NCBI GenBank assembly: GCA_002408085.1
Contig: DHQL01000013.1
Coordinates: 25,061-89,060, forward strand
DNA length: 64,000 nt
Origin: Spirochaeta sp. UBA5339
Lineage (GTDB): Bacteria; Spirochaetota; Spirochaetia; DSM-2461
Direction: 5' to 3'
A program made the position numbers and the translations under genes. How positions within the stretch are numbered: the stretch's first letter is position 1; every line of letters starts with the position of its first letter. Under the pieces are notes generated by a model. The model was not told the DNA's origin and did not search any database. It was given only the letters and a program-made list of their open reading frames with translations. This document shows positions 52,465 through 61,298 of this stretch, piece after piece.

Positions 52465-52511
52465 AAAGAGCTGCCCGCCGGACCCGTTGAGAATCCGGCA
52501 GACAGCTCTTT
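52465..52511. terminator. Bidirectional terminator between convergent genes
   Basis: AAAGAGCTG (52465-52473) pairs perfectly with CAGCTCTTT (52503-52511), with an inner pair CCGGA/TCCGG (52478-52482 and 52494-52498). The A-rich and T-rich edges let it serve both the PAS kinase and the DASS transporter genes. Confidence 0.7.
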
Positions 52512-52526
52512 AAGCATCCGTTCCGC

Positions 52527-53981
52527 CTACCAGTTCCAGTAGAAGAGGAGGCAGAGGGCGTAGGTCAGAGAGGCAACAATCGAAGTGATAACTCCGATCT
52601 TCGGAAAGTCCACCGCCTGAACCTCCCCTGTGTCGTAGCACAGGATGTTGGGGGTGGTGTTGAAGAACATCAGAAGAGGGTAGCCCCCGATCATAAAGGC
52701 TGTTGGAAGGATTGTCATGATGGGATCGATTCCGCTGACATTGGCAATTCCCAAAACTATGGGAAAGAACACGTTTGCCATTGTCGCGGTACCGGCGAAG
52801 GCAAGATGCAGAAACTGAACAATCACAATAAGAGCAATAATAATAACGGTGCTGGAGTACTGTACCAGATGAAGTCCCGAGAACAGTGACTCCGCCACCC
52901 AGGAGGCGGCTCCGGTGCTGCTCATGGCCGCACCCAGACTGATTCCGCCGCTGCAGATAAACACAACGCTCAATGAGATGCTGTGTTTTACATCATCCCA
53001 GGTCAGAACATTGATAAAGGGGAAGAAGAGGAGGCTGGCCCCCAGCAGGCAGGCCGTGGTGCTGTCGATGCCGAAACGGTCGCCGAAGACCCAGAGCAGT
53101 ATGGTCAGAATAAAGACTCCCAGAGCCTTCTTCTCCATGGTGCTCACGGAACCGATCTCATCAAGCTGCTTTTCAACAAAGCTTAAGCCCCCGGGAAGTT
53201 CCTTTGTCTCCGACTTGAAGATCAGCTGGATCAGTCCCCACACAAAGAAGGTCATCAGCAGGGCCGGGGGAAATCCCAGCTTGAACCACTGGGAAAAGCT
53301 TACCACATGTCCCGTGGCCTCCCTGATGTACTCCACGGCCATGGGGTTTGTTATGGTTGCAGTCAGTATCCCGGCGCTGATGGTTGAGTTGGTACAGCAG
53401 AGGGTCAGCAGCAGGTTGGTACCGAACTTAGTCTTCTCTCTGATACCGCCGTTGAACTCCTTGATGATGTTCAGGCAGATCGGCAGAAGCATCGCCGTTC
53501 TGGCGGTGGAGGAGGGGACCATAAAGGCCATCACTATATTCACCAGAACAATGCTCAGGGAGATCCGTCTGGCGGTGATCCCCACCTTCTTGAAGATAAA
53601 GTAGGTGATCCGGTTTCCAAGCCTCGACTTGATCATGGCCTCGGCGATGATAAAGGAGCCCACAATAAGGTAGGTGGAGGTGGATGAGAATCCCGAGAGC
53701 GCCGGTTTGATGGGCACGATATTCATAACCACCAGAAGGGGCACAATGGCAAGACTCACCACCGCCGCCGAAATGGACTCAAAGAGGTAGAGGAAGAACA
53801 CCGCCGCGAAGAGGGCCAGACAGCGCTGACCTTCCGCCGGAAGTCCGGGGATCTCCCCCATAAAGAGTATAAGGACCATGGAAAGGAGGGCCAGAAACCA
53901 GCCCGTTCCGTTTCTTAAGGTCTCAATAGACAGTTTCTTTTCAAGGAAGGGAGAGTTTCCCTTCCTGATCATATTCAGCAT
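52527..53981 (-). CDS. DASS/SLC13-family anion symporter (dicarboxylate or related)
   Basis: The 484-residue protein has about 12 membrane segments and the DASS signatures MVPSSTARTAMLLPI (about 150-165; the SNT/SST-like substrate and sodium loop) and a second half with TGAASWVAESLF and GTATMANVFFPIVLG. Family members carry di- or tricarboxylates or sulfate with sodium. It is the last gene of the minus-strand nicotinate operon, 31 bases after the DUF1185 gene. It could export an acidic product or import nicotinate or a related acid; the substrate is not predictable from sequence. Confidence 0.85.
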   Translation of the reverse strand: MLNMIRKGNSPFLEKKLSIETLRNGTGWFLALLSMVLILFMGEIPGLPAEGQRCLALFAAVFFLYLFESISAAVVSLAIVPLLVVMNIVPIKPALSGFSSTSTYLIVGSFIIAEAMIKSRLGNRITYFIFKKVGITARRISLSIVLVNIVMAFMVPSSTARTAMLLPICLNIIKEFNGGIREKTKFGTNLLLTLCCTNSTISAGILTATITNPMAVEYIREATGHVVSFSQWFKLGFPPALLMTFFVWGLIQLIFKSETKELPGGLSFVEKQLDEIGSVSTMEKKALGVFILTILLWVFGDRFGIDSTTACLLGASLLFFPFINVLTWDDVKHSISLSVVFICSGGISLGAAMSSTGAASWVAESLFSGLHLVQYSSTVIIIALIVIVQFLHLAFAGTATMANVFFPIVLGIANVSGIDPIMTILPTAFMIGGYPLLMFFNTTPNILCYDTGEVQAVDFPKIGVITSIVASLTYALCLLFYWNW

Positions 53982-54012
53982 TACAGGTACTTCCCTCCCT
54001 GTACATCCGGGA

Positions 54013-54591
54013 TCATCTCAGACCGTCCTCACCCTTGATCTCTTCAACCTGAAGGCCGCCGATACGGGGATGGGGTCTTCCGCCGTCAGTAAAAACAAGG
54101 GATACAACTATCTCGTCCGCTCTGGGCGCGTCTGGGATTCTCACCTCCATGGCATCGTAGTGGGTTCTGACAAAGGCCGCATCCTTGTAGTGGAGGGGAA
54201 CATCCAGAGAGGTTCCGGGACCGCCGGCCTTTTTGGAGGAGGGGATGATGGACTTTCCGCCGCCGATGGACTCTCTCATGGGTTTACCCAGCTTTGGATG
54301 GAGAATCGCTGCACCGTGCTCAAGCTCTCCGCTCATGCCGATAATGGCACCCTTGCCGTAGTTGTGGATATTTCCTTCTCCCAGCTGCTCCACCGCAATG
54401 TCCGAGAGTTTCTTGCCCAGTTCCGCTCCGATATCCGAGAGGGCTTCCAGGTTGCCCTCGAATCTGCCGGCATAGGGGTTTTTGATTACCGCCGATACCG
54501 AGCATTTGCGCAGGGGCTTTTTAAGATCAGCGAATCCTTCGCTGTAGACTGTCTCAACTGCTGTAACGATTTTTCTGATTTCCGCACTCAT
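54013..54591 (-). CDS. DUF1185 ('amino acid synthesis') family protein
   Basis: The 192-residue protein matches the DUF1185 family, with RKCSVSAVIKNPYAGRFEG (about 29-47), GMSGELEHGAAILHPKLGKPMR (split near residues 85-107) and a C-terminal TDGGRPHPRIGGL. Proteins of this family have no established reaction. Here the gene follows the enamidase gene by 24 bases, so it may act on a ring-opening intermediate of nicotinate breakdown. That role is an inference. The protein is full length. Confidence 0.75.
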   Translation of the reverse strand: MSAEIRKIVTAVETVYSEGFADLKKPLRKCSVSAVIKNPYAGRFEGNLEALSDIGAELGKKLSDIAVEQLGEGNIHNYGKGAIIGMSGELEHGAAILHPKLGKPMRESIGGGKSIIPSSKKAGGPGTSLDVPLHYKDAAFVRTHYDAMEVRIPDAPRADEIVVSLVFTDGGRPHPRIGGLQVEEIKGEDGLR

Positions 54592-54615
54592 ATTATTTCT
54601 CCTGTTTTCCGGTTT

Positions 54616-55770
54616 TTATTTTGCTTTGCGTTTGGCGGGAGGTGTGTTCCGGCTGGTCTTTACCTTAACCTCTCCGCCTATCATAACCATGGATATTCCG
54701 GGAATATCTCCGGCGGCAAAGGCGCCCAGGGCGTCATCGGCCACGGAGCCCATGGGGGCGTCCATAATCACAAGGTCCGCCTTCTTTCCGGCTTCAATAA
54801 CTCCCGTATCCAGCCCGTAGACCCGGGCCGTGTTTCCTGTGGCGCAGCAGACTGCCTTTTCAGGGGCCACTCCCGAAAGGGAGGCCATAAAGCAGATGTT
54901 TCTAAGGATTCCCAGGGCCATGATTCCCGAGCCCGAGGGGGAGTCGTTTCCGAATATCACCCTGTGGAGCTGTCCCTTTTCAAGAGCTTTTTTCGCCACA
55001 TAGTCCGCCACCCTGGGGTTTCCGCACTGGACGATTTCGATGGTCAGATCGCTTTCGTCCATAATGCGGTCTACCTCTTTCAGGTCTACCGCGGTGGGGC
55101 CGCCGTTGATATGGGAGACCACATCGGGTTTCACGGTCATCACATCCGACGCGCTTACGGTGGAGCTTCCGGGAATGGAGGTCCCCCCAGTGTGCATCTG
55201 GGACTTGAAGCCCAGTGCCCGTGCCCAGCGTACCATCTCTGCCGCCTCTTCGGGGTCCTTGACGCTTCCCAGACCGATCTCACCGATCAGCCAGACTCCC
55301 TGCTCCTTCAGATAGCTGAAGTCCTCCTCTTTCAGGCCCTTTTCCAGAATCAGGGCGCCGCCGTGGACCCTAACTCCCGAGGGAGGGGCGTTGTAGAAGC
55401 TCTTGGAGGTGAACACCGCCAGGGCCTTGGCTCCTTCGGGGTCCTTTGGACGGCCCGGAGTGTGGGCCTCTCCTGCGGAGATCATGGTTGTTACTCCGCC
55501 GTGGAGGGCACTGTCGATAAAGCCCAGGGTCTTCTGACGGGGGGCGTAGTCCCCGGAGGTCACATGGACATGGGAGTCGAAGAGCCCCGGCGTCACGGTG
55601 GAACCCGCGGCGTCGATGATCTCAGCGCCGTTGTATTTCTTAAGAAGATCCGCTGATCCTGTTTCCAGAATGCTGTCGCCTTCGATAACGACGGTGTCTT
55701 CTTTGAGTACCGGATTCTCAATGCTTCCTGTTACCAGGGTGCCGATATTGGTAATGATTTTTACTGCCAT
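54616..55770 (-). CDS. ena: Enamidase (6-oxo-1,4,5,6-tetrahydronicotinate hydrolase)
   Basis: The 384-residue amidohydrolase closely follows the Eubacterium barkeri enamidase as I recall it, with VTPGLFDSHVHV (about 58-69, metal His-x-His), GDYAPRQKTLGFIDSALHGG, GKSQMHTGGTSIPGSSTV-like segment, VVSHINGGPTAVD and FGNDSPSGSGIM. Enamidase opens the reduced pyridine ring to give 2-formylglutarate and ammonia. It stands between the hydroxymethylglutarate dehydrogenase gene and the DUF1185 gene in one operon, and 6-hydroxynicotinate reductase is encoded 3 kb away, which strongly supports the call over a generic dihydroorotase-like hydrolase. Confidence 0.9.
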   Translation of the reverse strand: MAVKIITNIGTLVTGSIENPVLKEDTVVIEGDSILETGSADLLKKYNGAEIIDAAGSTVTPGLFDSHVHVTSGDYAPRQKTLGFIDSALHGGVTTMISAGEAHTPGRPKDPEGAKALAVFTSKSFYNAPPSGVRVHGGALILEKGLKEEDFSYLKEQGVWLIGEIGLGSVKDPEEAAEMVRWARALGFKSQMHTGGTSIPGSSTVSASDVMTVKPDVVSHINGGPTAVDLKEVDRIMDESDLTIEIVQCGNPRVADYVAKKALEKGQLHRVIFGNDSPSGSGIMALGILRNICFMASLSGVAPEKAVCCATGNTARVYGLDTGVIEAGKKADLVIMDAPMGSVADDALGAFAAGDIPGISMVMIGGEVKVKTSRNTPPAKRKAK

Positions 55771-55788
55771 AATACTCTCTCCTCTGTT

Positions 55789-56652
55789 TTACTTTTTAAG
55801 TGTGGTTACCACTGACATATCCTTTGCCCCCAGTCCCGCCTCTGAGGCATCGGCAAAGAGATCTCTCGCCTTTTCTGTAATTTCCAGACTCATGCCGGCC
55901 TGCTTTGCCGTATCCAGGGCCAGGTTAAGGTCCTTCTTCTGAAGGTCCACGGCGAAGCCTCCGTCAAAGGCGGCGGGAATGATAAACTTCTCCATCTTGG
56001 CGTTGAGCACATAGCTGGCGCCCGAGCTCTCACGGATAATTTCAAACATCTTCTCCTTGGTGAGTCCGCAGGACTCGCCCAGTTTCAGGGCTTCAGAGAG
56101 AGCGGCCATATGGCAGCCAAGAAGAAGGTTGTTGACTATCTTTACGGCGTCACCGGAGCCGACACCGCCGATGCGGTTGATCTTCTTCCCGATAATTTCC
56201 AGAACAGGCAGGGCCTTGCTGAAGTCCGTCTCTTCGCCTCCGGCCATAATTGTCAGGGTTCCGGCAACGGCGCCGGCCACTCCTCCGCTGACAGGTGAGT
56301 CCAGATAGCCGACCTCTTTTGCCTTTGCTTCTCCGGCCATTTCTATGGCGGTGGCAGGAGATACACTGCTCAGGTCGACAATAACGCTTCCGGCGGAGCA
56401 TGTCTGTATGACGCCGTTTTCTCCGGAAAGGACAGACTTGAGGATGGCGTCATTGGGCAGGGAGGTGAGGATGATATCAGCCGTCTCTGCTGCCTCCGCC
56501 GCCGTTGCAAATCCTTCGGCTCCCTTCTCTTCAAGGCTCTTAACCTTTTCCCGGTCAAGATCAAATATCCTGAGACTGTGGTCTCCGGATTTCAGAAGAT
56601 TTTCAGCCATCGGGGTACCCATGGCACCCAGACCGATCACCGCAATTTTCAT
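55789..56652 (-). CDS. hgd: 2-(Hydroxymethyl)glutarate dehydrogenase (beta-hydroxyacid dehydrogenase family)
   Basis: The 287-residue protein belongs to the 3-hydroxyisobutyrate dehydrogenase family: IGLGAMGTPMAENLLKSG (6-23) for NAD(P), DSPVSGGVAGAVAGTLTIM (about 119-137) for the substrate, and Lys170 in GDAVKIVNNLLLG. In nicotinate fermentation it reduces 2-formylglutarate, the enamidase product, to 2-(hydroxymethyl)glutarate. The specific function is assigned from context with the enamidase gene 18 bases downstream; sequence alone would only give the family. Confidence 0.85.
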   Translation of the reverse strand: MKIAVIGLGAMGTPMAENLLKSGDHSLRIFDLDREKVKSLEEKGAEGFATAAEAAETADIILTSLPNDAILKSVLSGENGVIQTCSAGSVIVDLSSVSPATAIEMAGEAKAKEVGYLDSPVSGGVAGAVAGTLTIMAGGEETDFSKALPVLEIIGKKINRIGGVGSGDAVKIVNNLLLGCHMAALSEALKLGESCGLTKEKMFEIIRESSGASYVLNAKMEKFIIPAAFDGGFAVDLQKKDLNLALDTAKQAGMSLEITEKARDLFADASEAGLGAKDMSVVTTLKK

Positions 56653-56664
56653 AGTTGATTCTCC

Positions 56665-57519
56665 TTACGCAGTTAATTCTATTTTTCTGCCCTGTATAGA
56701 GGCGTATACTTTTCTGATGTGATTGTTTTTCAGGGCTTCTTCCGCCGCCCGGCTGAGCTGATCAAAGGCCTGGCTCACAACGGAATCCCTGAGTCTCCCT
56801 ACACGGCGGACAACCCTCAGGCCGGGAATGTCGGTTCCCGGTTCAAGTTCCTCCGCAACGGCTGTAGCCACTTCCGGACAGGATACAAAGGTTGAGTTGG
56901 CCAGGTAGGTAGCAAAGGCATCTGCTGTCCGGCAGCTCTCTGCCGCCACTGTCACCGAGTCGGCAATCCCTCTTGTGAGGCTTCTGCCCCCGAGTCCGCT
57001 GGTGGCTACACCGCCGATGCCGTCTCCGGCTTCGATCTCAAGAATTTCCATGGCACCCTGATACAGACTGCGGGACACTCCGATCCGGAGATTTTTATTC
57101 TCTTTAAGCCGGACGGCAATATCCCCTCCGTTGTTGACGGTAACCCTTGTGGCTCCTTCACCGATCAGCCAGTCTGCTGTAAGATCCGACAGGGTTCCGG
57201 CTACTGCGGCAAGGGGTGTCATGGTTCCGTCTCCTGTCAGGGAGACAGCCTGAATCATCCGGCCCGGTAGTGAGGGCAGTTCATCCGCAGCCAGAGCCGC
57301 AAGAGGTGTTCTTAAGAGTTTCATATTCAGGGAGAGTTCCTGGAGGAGCTCTTTAATGCGGTTCACCGACTGGATGCACTCATCTGTAAGAGCTGTGGTT
57401 CCGCGAAATGCGCTTATAACCGCAGAGACAGGACCATACTCAATATGGACTGTTCCCGGTTTAATAATCTGAATATCAGCACTGTTCACTGTTTTAACTG
57501 ACCTCGACTTCAAAAACAA
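56665..57519 (-). CDS. UPF0280 family protein (ApbE-like fold)
   Basis: The 284-residue protein has the UPF0280 pattern: an N-terminal RIKELLQELSLNMKLLRTPL region, MIQAVSLTGDGTMTPLAAVAG (about 97-117), VNNGGDIAVRLKENKNLRIG (about 139-158) and GVATSGLGGRSLTRGIADS (about 180-198). The family is distantly related to FAD:protein FMN transferase, but its function is unknown. The start TTG 57519 is uncertain; in-frame TTG 57513 and GTG 57489 are alternatives. It is the first gene of the minus-strand nicotinate operon. Confidence 0.8.
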   Translation of the reverse strand: MFLKSRSVKTVNSADIQIIKPGTVHIEYGPVSAVISAFRGTTALTDECIQSVNRIKELLQELSLNMKLLRTPLAALAADELPSLPGRMIQAVSLTGDGTMTPLAAVAGTLSDLTADWLIGEGATRVTVNNGGDIAVRLKENKNLRIGVSRSLYQGAMEILEIEAGDGIGGVATSGLGGRSLTRGIADSVTVAAESCRTADAFATYLANSTFVSCPEVATAVAEELEPGTDIPGLRVVRRVGRLRDSVVSQAFDQLSRAAEEALKNNHIRKVYASIQGRKIELTA

Positions 57520-57531
57520 TTACCTTGCCCC

Positions 57532-57566
57532 GGTTTATCTTGCCTATCCATCCAAGCAGTTCTGCT
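57532..57566. repeat. Copy A of a repeat shared by both arms of the nicotinate cluster
   Basis: Positions 57532-57566 share TTTATCT, GCCTATCCAT and CAGTTCTGCT, in the same order and orientation, with 58862-58892 before the reductase gene. Copy A ends in AGCAG-TT-CTGCT, an inverted repeat. It lies 12 bases from the UPF0280 start codon, so it is well placed to control that operon. Confidence 0.5.
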
Positions 57567-57718
57567 GATTTTTTATTTTTTTCAAAACTCACCGGCAGAT
57601 CCGGGGAGCCTTGGATAGTGAGATCCTACAGAAAAAAATAAACAGTGTAAAATACAAGTTTTTTATGGTCATATATAAAAAAAATATATGAGTGGAAGAG
57701 CAGCGAACCTGAACTGGA

Positions 57719-57749
57719 TTGCAATAATACTTGAGTGATGTACTATAAT
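57719..57749 (+). promoter_or_regulatory. Candidate promoter of the LysR gene
   Basis: TATAAT at 57744-57749 is a perfect -10 box; TTGCAA at 57719-57724 is 19 bases upstream. The gene starts 22 bases later. Confidence 0.4.
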
Positions 57750-57771
57750 TGGTTTTGTAAGGGGACGTGAT

Positions 57772-58656
57772 TTGACTTTTAAACAGCTGGAATACTTTAT
57801 AACCATCGCCGATCTGCAGAATATCACGGCGGCTTCAAAAATACTTAATATCGCCCAGCCTGCACTAAGCTACCAGCTCAAGACCCTGGAGGATGAACTG
57901 GGGGTGAATCTGTTTATCAGAAGCGGAAGAAACCTTGAGATCACACAGGATGGTATGATCCTCCACAGCAAGGGTGTGGAGATTCTGTCCCTCCTGAATT
58001 CCACCATTGAGGATATACAGAATTCGGGAAAGGATATTCACCACACCATCAATATCGGGACCGTTACATCTGTGAGTAACCGTATACTGCCGAAGAAGAT
58101 AATCGATTTCAGGAAGACCAACCCCAATGTGGACTACCAGATATGGGAGGGGAACAGTATCCGGATAATGGAGATGCTGGATAAGGGGATTGTTGAGATC
58201 GGGCTGATCAGGGAACCCTTTGATTCCTCACGGTATAACTCTAAGACCATTAATGATGAAGCCCTGGGGGCGGACCATTCCGACTTCTTTGTGGCCATGG
58301 GACAGGAATCTTTCTTCGGGTCCTGCAAGGGGGAGTCCATAACAATGATCAGCCTCAAGGACACCCCTCTGATTATTCACCGGCGCTTTGAAACAATCCT
58401 GGTCAATGCCTGCAGGCAGAAGGGTTTTTTTCCTGAGATTATCTGCCGTAACGATGATATCACATCCTCCATCAGCTGGGCCGAGTCGGGAATTGGAGTT
58501 GCCATTGTACCCTATACCTCATCCAAGGTAGCCGTTTCAAATGACCTTATTGTGAAGAAGATTACAGAGCCCTCAATCGATTCCAAGGTCCTCCTGGTCT
58601 GGCGGAAGGATACCCAGATTTCCAATACCACCGCGGAGTTTATTAAGATCCTCTGA
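57772..58656 (+). CDS. LysR-family regulator within the nicotinate cluster
   Basis: The 294-residue protein has the LysR helix-turn-helix (NITAASKILNIAQPALSYQL, about residues 16-35, then KTLEDELG) and an effector domain (about 90-290). The start is TTG 57772, seven bases after AGGGGA. It lies between the two arms of the nicotinate cluster, the usual position for a regulator responding to the substrate or an intermediate. Confidence 0.9.
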   Translation: MTFKQLEYFITIADLQNITAASKILNIAQPALSYQLKTLEDELGVNLFIRSGRNLEITQDGMILHSKGVEILSLLNSTIEDIQNSGKDIHHTINIGTVTSVSNRILPKKIIDFRKTNPNVDYQIWEGNSIRIMEMLDKGIVEIGLIREPFDSSRYNSKTINDEALGADHSDFFVAMGQESFFGSCKGESITMISLKDTPLIIHRRFETILVNACRQKGFFPEIICRNDDITSSISWAESGIGVAIVPYTSSKVAVSNDLIVKKITEPSIDSKVLLVWRKDTQISNTTAEFIKIL

Positions 58657-58827
58657 TTATTTACATTTAAGTATATAACACTTTTTTAACATACAAAAAT
58701 GTTGGTAATTTTGTGGTAAAGAAAATCTCTGATTTGTTATCAGTAGGCATTTATCGAAATTTTGTACAATTTTAAATAGTTATACAGTATATAATTAGAA
58801 TCTTATATGAGACTGCGGTTTATTGAT

Positions 58828-58844
58828 TTGGCACGGATGATGCA
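58828..58844 (+). promoter_or_regulatory. Sigma-54-type promoter before 6-hydroxynicotinate reductase
   Basis: TTGGCACG-GATG-ATGCA matches the -24/-12 consensus TTGGCACG-N4-TTGCA at all but one specified base, with GG (58830-58831) and GC (58842-58843) exactly 10 bases apart. Transcription would begin near 58855, giving a leader of about 57 bases. No sigma-54 activator gene is in the window. Confidence 0.65.
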
Positions 58845-58861
58845 AATTGGATAACTGCCTC

Positions 58862-58892
58862 AGTTTATCTGCCTATCCATTTCAGTTCTGCT
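58862..58892. repeat. Copy B of the repeat shared by the nicotinate arms
   Basis: This copy lacks the CCAAG insert of copy A but keeps TTTATCT, GCCTATCCAT and CAGTTCTGCT. It lies 20 bases before the reductase start, inside the predicted leader of the sigma-54 transcript. Confidence 0.5.
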
Positions 58893-58911
58893 TTTGTCAG
58901 GAGTGATGGAT

Positions 58912-60420
58912 ATGTATCAGACCAGTGATAAGTGCATCGGTTGCACGGTCTGTATCAGCGACTGCCCTGCCGGCGCCATTTCCATGGACGGCAGAAAAGC
59001 GGTCATCAATTCCCTTTGCGTCGAGTGCGGAGTCTGTCTCAGAGTCTGTCCGGCCGGGGCCATAGAACAATCTCAAACACAGGATAACAGTCTTGTCTGC
59101 TCATCGTGTCCTATCCAGTGCCGTATTGCGCCCGGATTAAGCGGAGCCTGCAAGCGCTATATCAATGACGGTACTGCCCTTGTGCGCGGCAGACCTCCCG
59201 TCTTCGATACAGAAATCAGTCAGAACACTCCCTCAGCGGTAATTACAACTCCCCTGATGACGGCGGTGGGCGCCGGAACAAACTATCCCTGTTCCAGACC
59301 GGCCCCCTTTATAGTGAGCCAGTGCCGCGACGGCATCGATGTTGTCACCGTTGTCACCGAGGCCCCCTTAAGCTACAGCTCCGTGATTCTGAAAATCGAT
59401 ACCAACGCCTATCTGGGCGAGGAGGGGGACAGGGTCTACCGGGGCAGAACTCAGGTGGGAATGGTTAATCCCGAGGAGTACGGTTCCAAGATGATCTCTG
59501 TCGGCGGAGCCAACCAGCTTACAGGAAAGAAGGGCTTCACAGTGGCCAGGACCATTACAGAACTGGCAAACGGCGAGGCTGTCGAGCTGACTGTGGGAAA
59601 GGAAAAGAAGACAAAGATTACTGTGCAGGCCGGCAAGGCCCCGTTTATCGGCGGTGTGGAAGAGCGGAAGATGAGAATCGGCTGCGGCAGCGCCACCATC
59701 GGCCTCTTCGCCGCAAAGATGAAAGAGGCGGTGGATGAGTGCATCGTTCTGGACCACCATGTTATCGGCCTCCTGACAGAGCATCTGGCGGGTGAGGCGG
59801 TGGGCCTCAGCTGGAGCGGAGTCGTTCCCAATGCCAGAAAGAGCTCCCGGGGAAGATACTTCGGAGACCACGGTGACGGCATCGGCGGAACCTCCCTGGA
59901 GACTCCCGCACAGGCCATCGGGTCTGTGGATATGTCCATTGCCCGTGAGGGGCAGACCATTCTTGTCATCAATACAACAGGCGAGATTTTCGCCCTCTTC
60001 AGAATCAACAAAGACGGCACAGTCACAGAAATAGAGGCTGACAGAGCCGTTCTGGCCCTTGTCCGGGATATTCAGAGCAACTGCGAAGACGCCCTGGTTT
60101 CGGTTCTCTACAACGGTGGCACAGGCGGCAGCGCAAGGGGCGGCGTGTGCAGAGCCCCTCTGGCCCTGTCTAAGGCGGTTCACAGCGGAAAGGCGGCGCT
60201 CTCCATCGGAGGGGCTCCTGCCTTTGTCTATCCAGGCGGAGGAATCAACTTTCTCGTAGACACCGGCAAGGTGGTGAACAAGGCCTTTACATGGGTTCCC
60301 ACACCCGCCACCGTCGCTCCTGTGGAGTACACCATGGAGAGATCAGATTATGAGAAGATGGAGGGCCATATGGACTCCATCCGCCCCGTGGACGAGGTAA
60401 AGAAGGAGTGGGAGTCGTAA
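58912..60420 (+). CDS. hnr: 6-Hydroxynicotinate reductase
   Basis: The 502-residue protein has two N-terminal 4Fe-4S ferredoxin motifs, CIGCTVCISDCPAG (about 8-21) and CVECGVCLRVCPAG (about 36-49), a further SSCPIQCR cysteine pair near residue 69, and a long C-terminal domain with MRIGCGSATIGLFA, DDHVIGLLTEH-like and NGGTGGSARGGV segments, as in the E. barkeri enzyme. It reduces 6-hydroxynicotinate to 6-oxo-1,4,5,6-tetrahydronicotinate with low-potential ferredoxin. ATG 58912 is eight bases from AGGAG; ATG 58906 is too close to it. It overlaps the next gene by one base. Confidence 0.9.
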   Translation: MYQTSDKCIGCTVCISDCPAGAISMDGRKAVINSLCVECGVCLRVCPAGAIEQSQTQDNSLVCSSCPIQCRIAPGLSGACKRYINDGTALVRGRPPVFDTEISQNTPSAVITTPLMTAVGAGTNYPCSRPAPFIVSQCRDGIDVVTVVTEAPLSYSSVILKIDTNAYLGEEGDRVYRGRTQVGMVNPEEYGSKMISVGGANQLTGKKGFTVARTITELANGEAVELTVGKEKKTKITVQAGKAPFIGGVEERKMRIGCGSATIGLFAAKMKEAVDECIVLDHHVIGLLTEHLAGEAVGLSWSGVVPNARKSSRGRYFGDHGDGIGGTSLETPAQAIGSVDMSIAREGQTILVINTTGEIFALFRINKDGTVTEIEADRAVLALVRDIQSNCEDALVSVLYNGGTGGSARGGVCRAPLALSKAVHSGKAALSIGGAPAFVYPGGGINFLVDTGKVVNKAFTWVPTPATVAPVEYTMERSDYEKMEGHMDSIRPVDEVKKEWES

Positions 60421-61298
60421 TGAAGGAATTTGAATTTATCTACCCCGAAACCCTCGAGGGTGCTCTGGATGAACTGAACAGACTGGGCTCATCGGCAAAG
60501 CTGATAGCCGGCGGTACGGACCTGCTCCTGGATATCGAAGAGGAGCGCTGCTCTCCCGATTCGGTTCTCTGCATATCCCATCTGGATGAGCTGCGTTTTA
60601 TCAGGCAGGAGCGGGACCTTATTCATATCGGTCCTCTGACAACCTTCCGGGATCTGGAAGAGAGTGTACTGATAAAAGAGAAGGTCCCCGTTCTCTATGA
60701 CGCGGCATGGACCATGGGATCACCCCAGATCCGTAACCTGGCAACCCTTGGGGGGAATGTGGGTAAGAGCTCTGTGGCAGCCGACGGTGTGACCGCTCTG
60801 ACGGTTCTGGGAGCTTCCGTATATCTCAGATCAAGGCAGGGTGACAGGGTCCTGACTCTGGATGAACTCTTTGAAGGTCCTGGGGATAACTGCATCCGCT
60901 CCGATGAGATCATTACAGACATCTTTTTCAGGATTCCCGAGGGAGCCCATATCTCGGCCTTCTACAAGCTGGCCAAACGGAAGGCCCTGGGGATCGTGGA
61001 TATCGGCGGGGCCGTGTCCATCGCCTCCGACTCCTGCGGAGTCTGCACCGAAGTCTCTCTCAGGGGGGGAGCCCTCTCCCGCTATCCCCTGAGGTTCCAT
61101 AAGGCGGAGGAGTTTCTCATCGGAAAGGTTCCGGACCGGGAGACCCTCCATTTGACCTTTCCCATGCTTAGTGAGGCGGTCTGCGAGAGTCTGGCCCATC
61201 GCCCATGGGAGATTCCCTATAAAAAGAGAGCCGTAGTGGGGGTCTTCAGAAAGGTATTTGAACAGGTTCTGGAACGGAACGAAGGAGTTGTACTCTAG
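60420..61298 (+). CDS. ndhF: Nicotinate dehydrogenase FAD subunit
   Basis: The 292-residue protein is a CoxM-type FAD subunit with KLIAGGTDLLLDIEE (about 27-41) and MGSPQIRNLATLGGNVGKSS (about 98-117), the two FAD-binding loops. It passes electrons from the iron-sulfur subunit to NADP+ in E. barkeri nicotinate dehydrogenase. ATG 60420 overlaps the stop of the reductase gene, with GGAG at 60411-60414. Confidence 0.9.
   Translation: MKEFEFIYPETLEGALDELNRLGSSAKLIAGGTDLLLDIEEERCSPDSVLCISHLDELRFIRQERDLIHIGPLTTFRDLEESVLIKEKVPVLYDAAWTMGSPQIRNLATLGGNVGKSSVAADGVTALTVLGASVYLRSRQGDRVLTLDELFEGPGDNCIRSDEIITDIFFRIPEGAHISAFYKLAKRKALGIVDIGGAVSIASDSCGVCTEVSLRGGALSRYPLRFHKAEEFLIGKVPDRETLHLTFPMLSEAVCESLAHRPWEIPYKKRAVVGVFRKVFEQVLERNEGVVL

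Noticed and set aside
53878..55656. 592-codon open frame on the plus strand, opposite the DASS, DUF1185 and enamidase genes
   Set aside because: It spans several well-supported minus-strand genes, has no domain pattern and is a by-product of their codon bias.
57624..57630. TCCTACA half-site of the citrate palindrome near the nicotinate genes
   Set aside because: Only one arm is present; a 7-base match is expected by chance in 64 kb.
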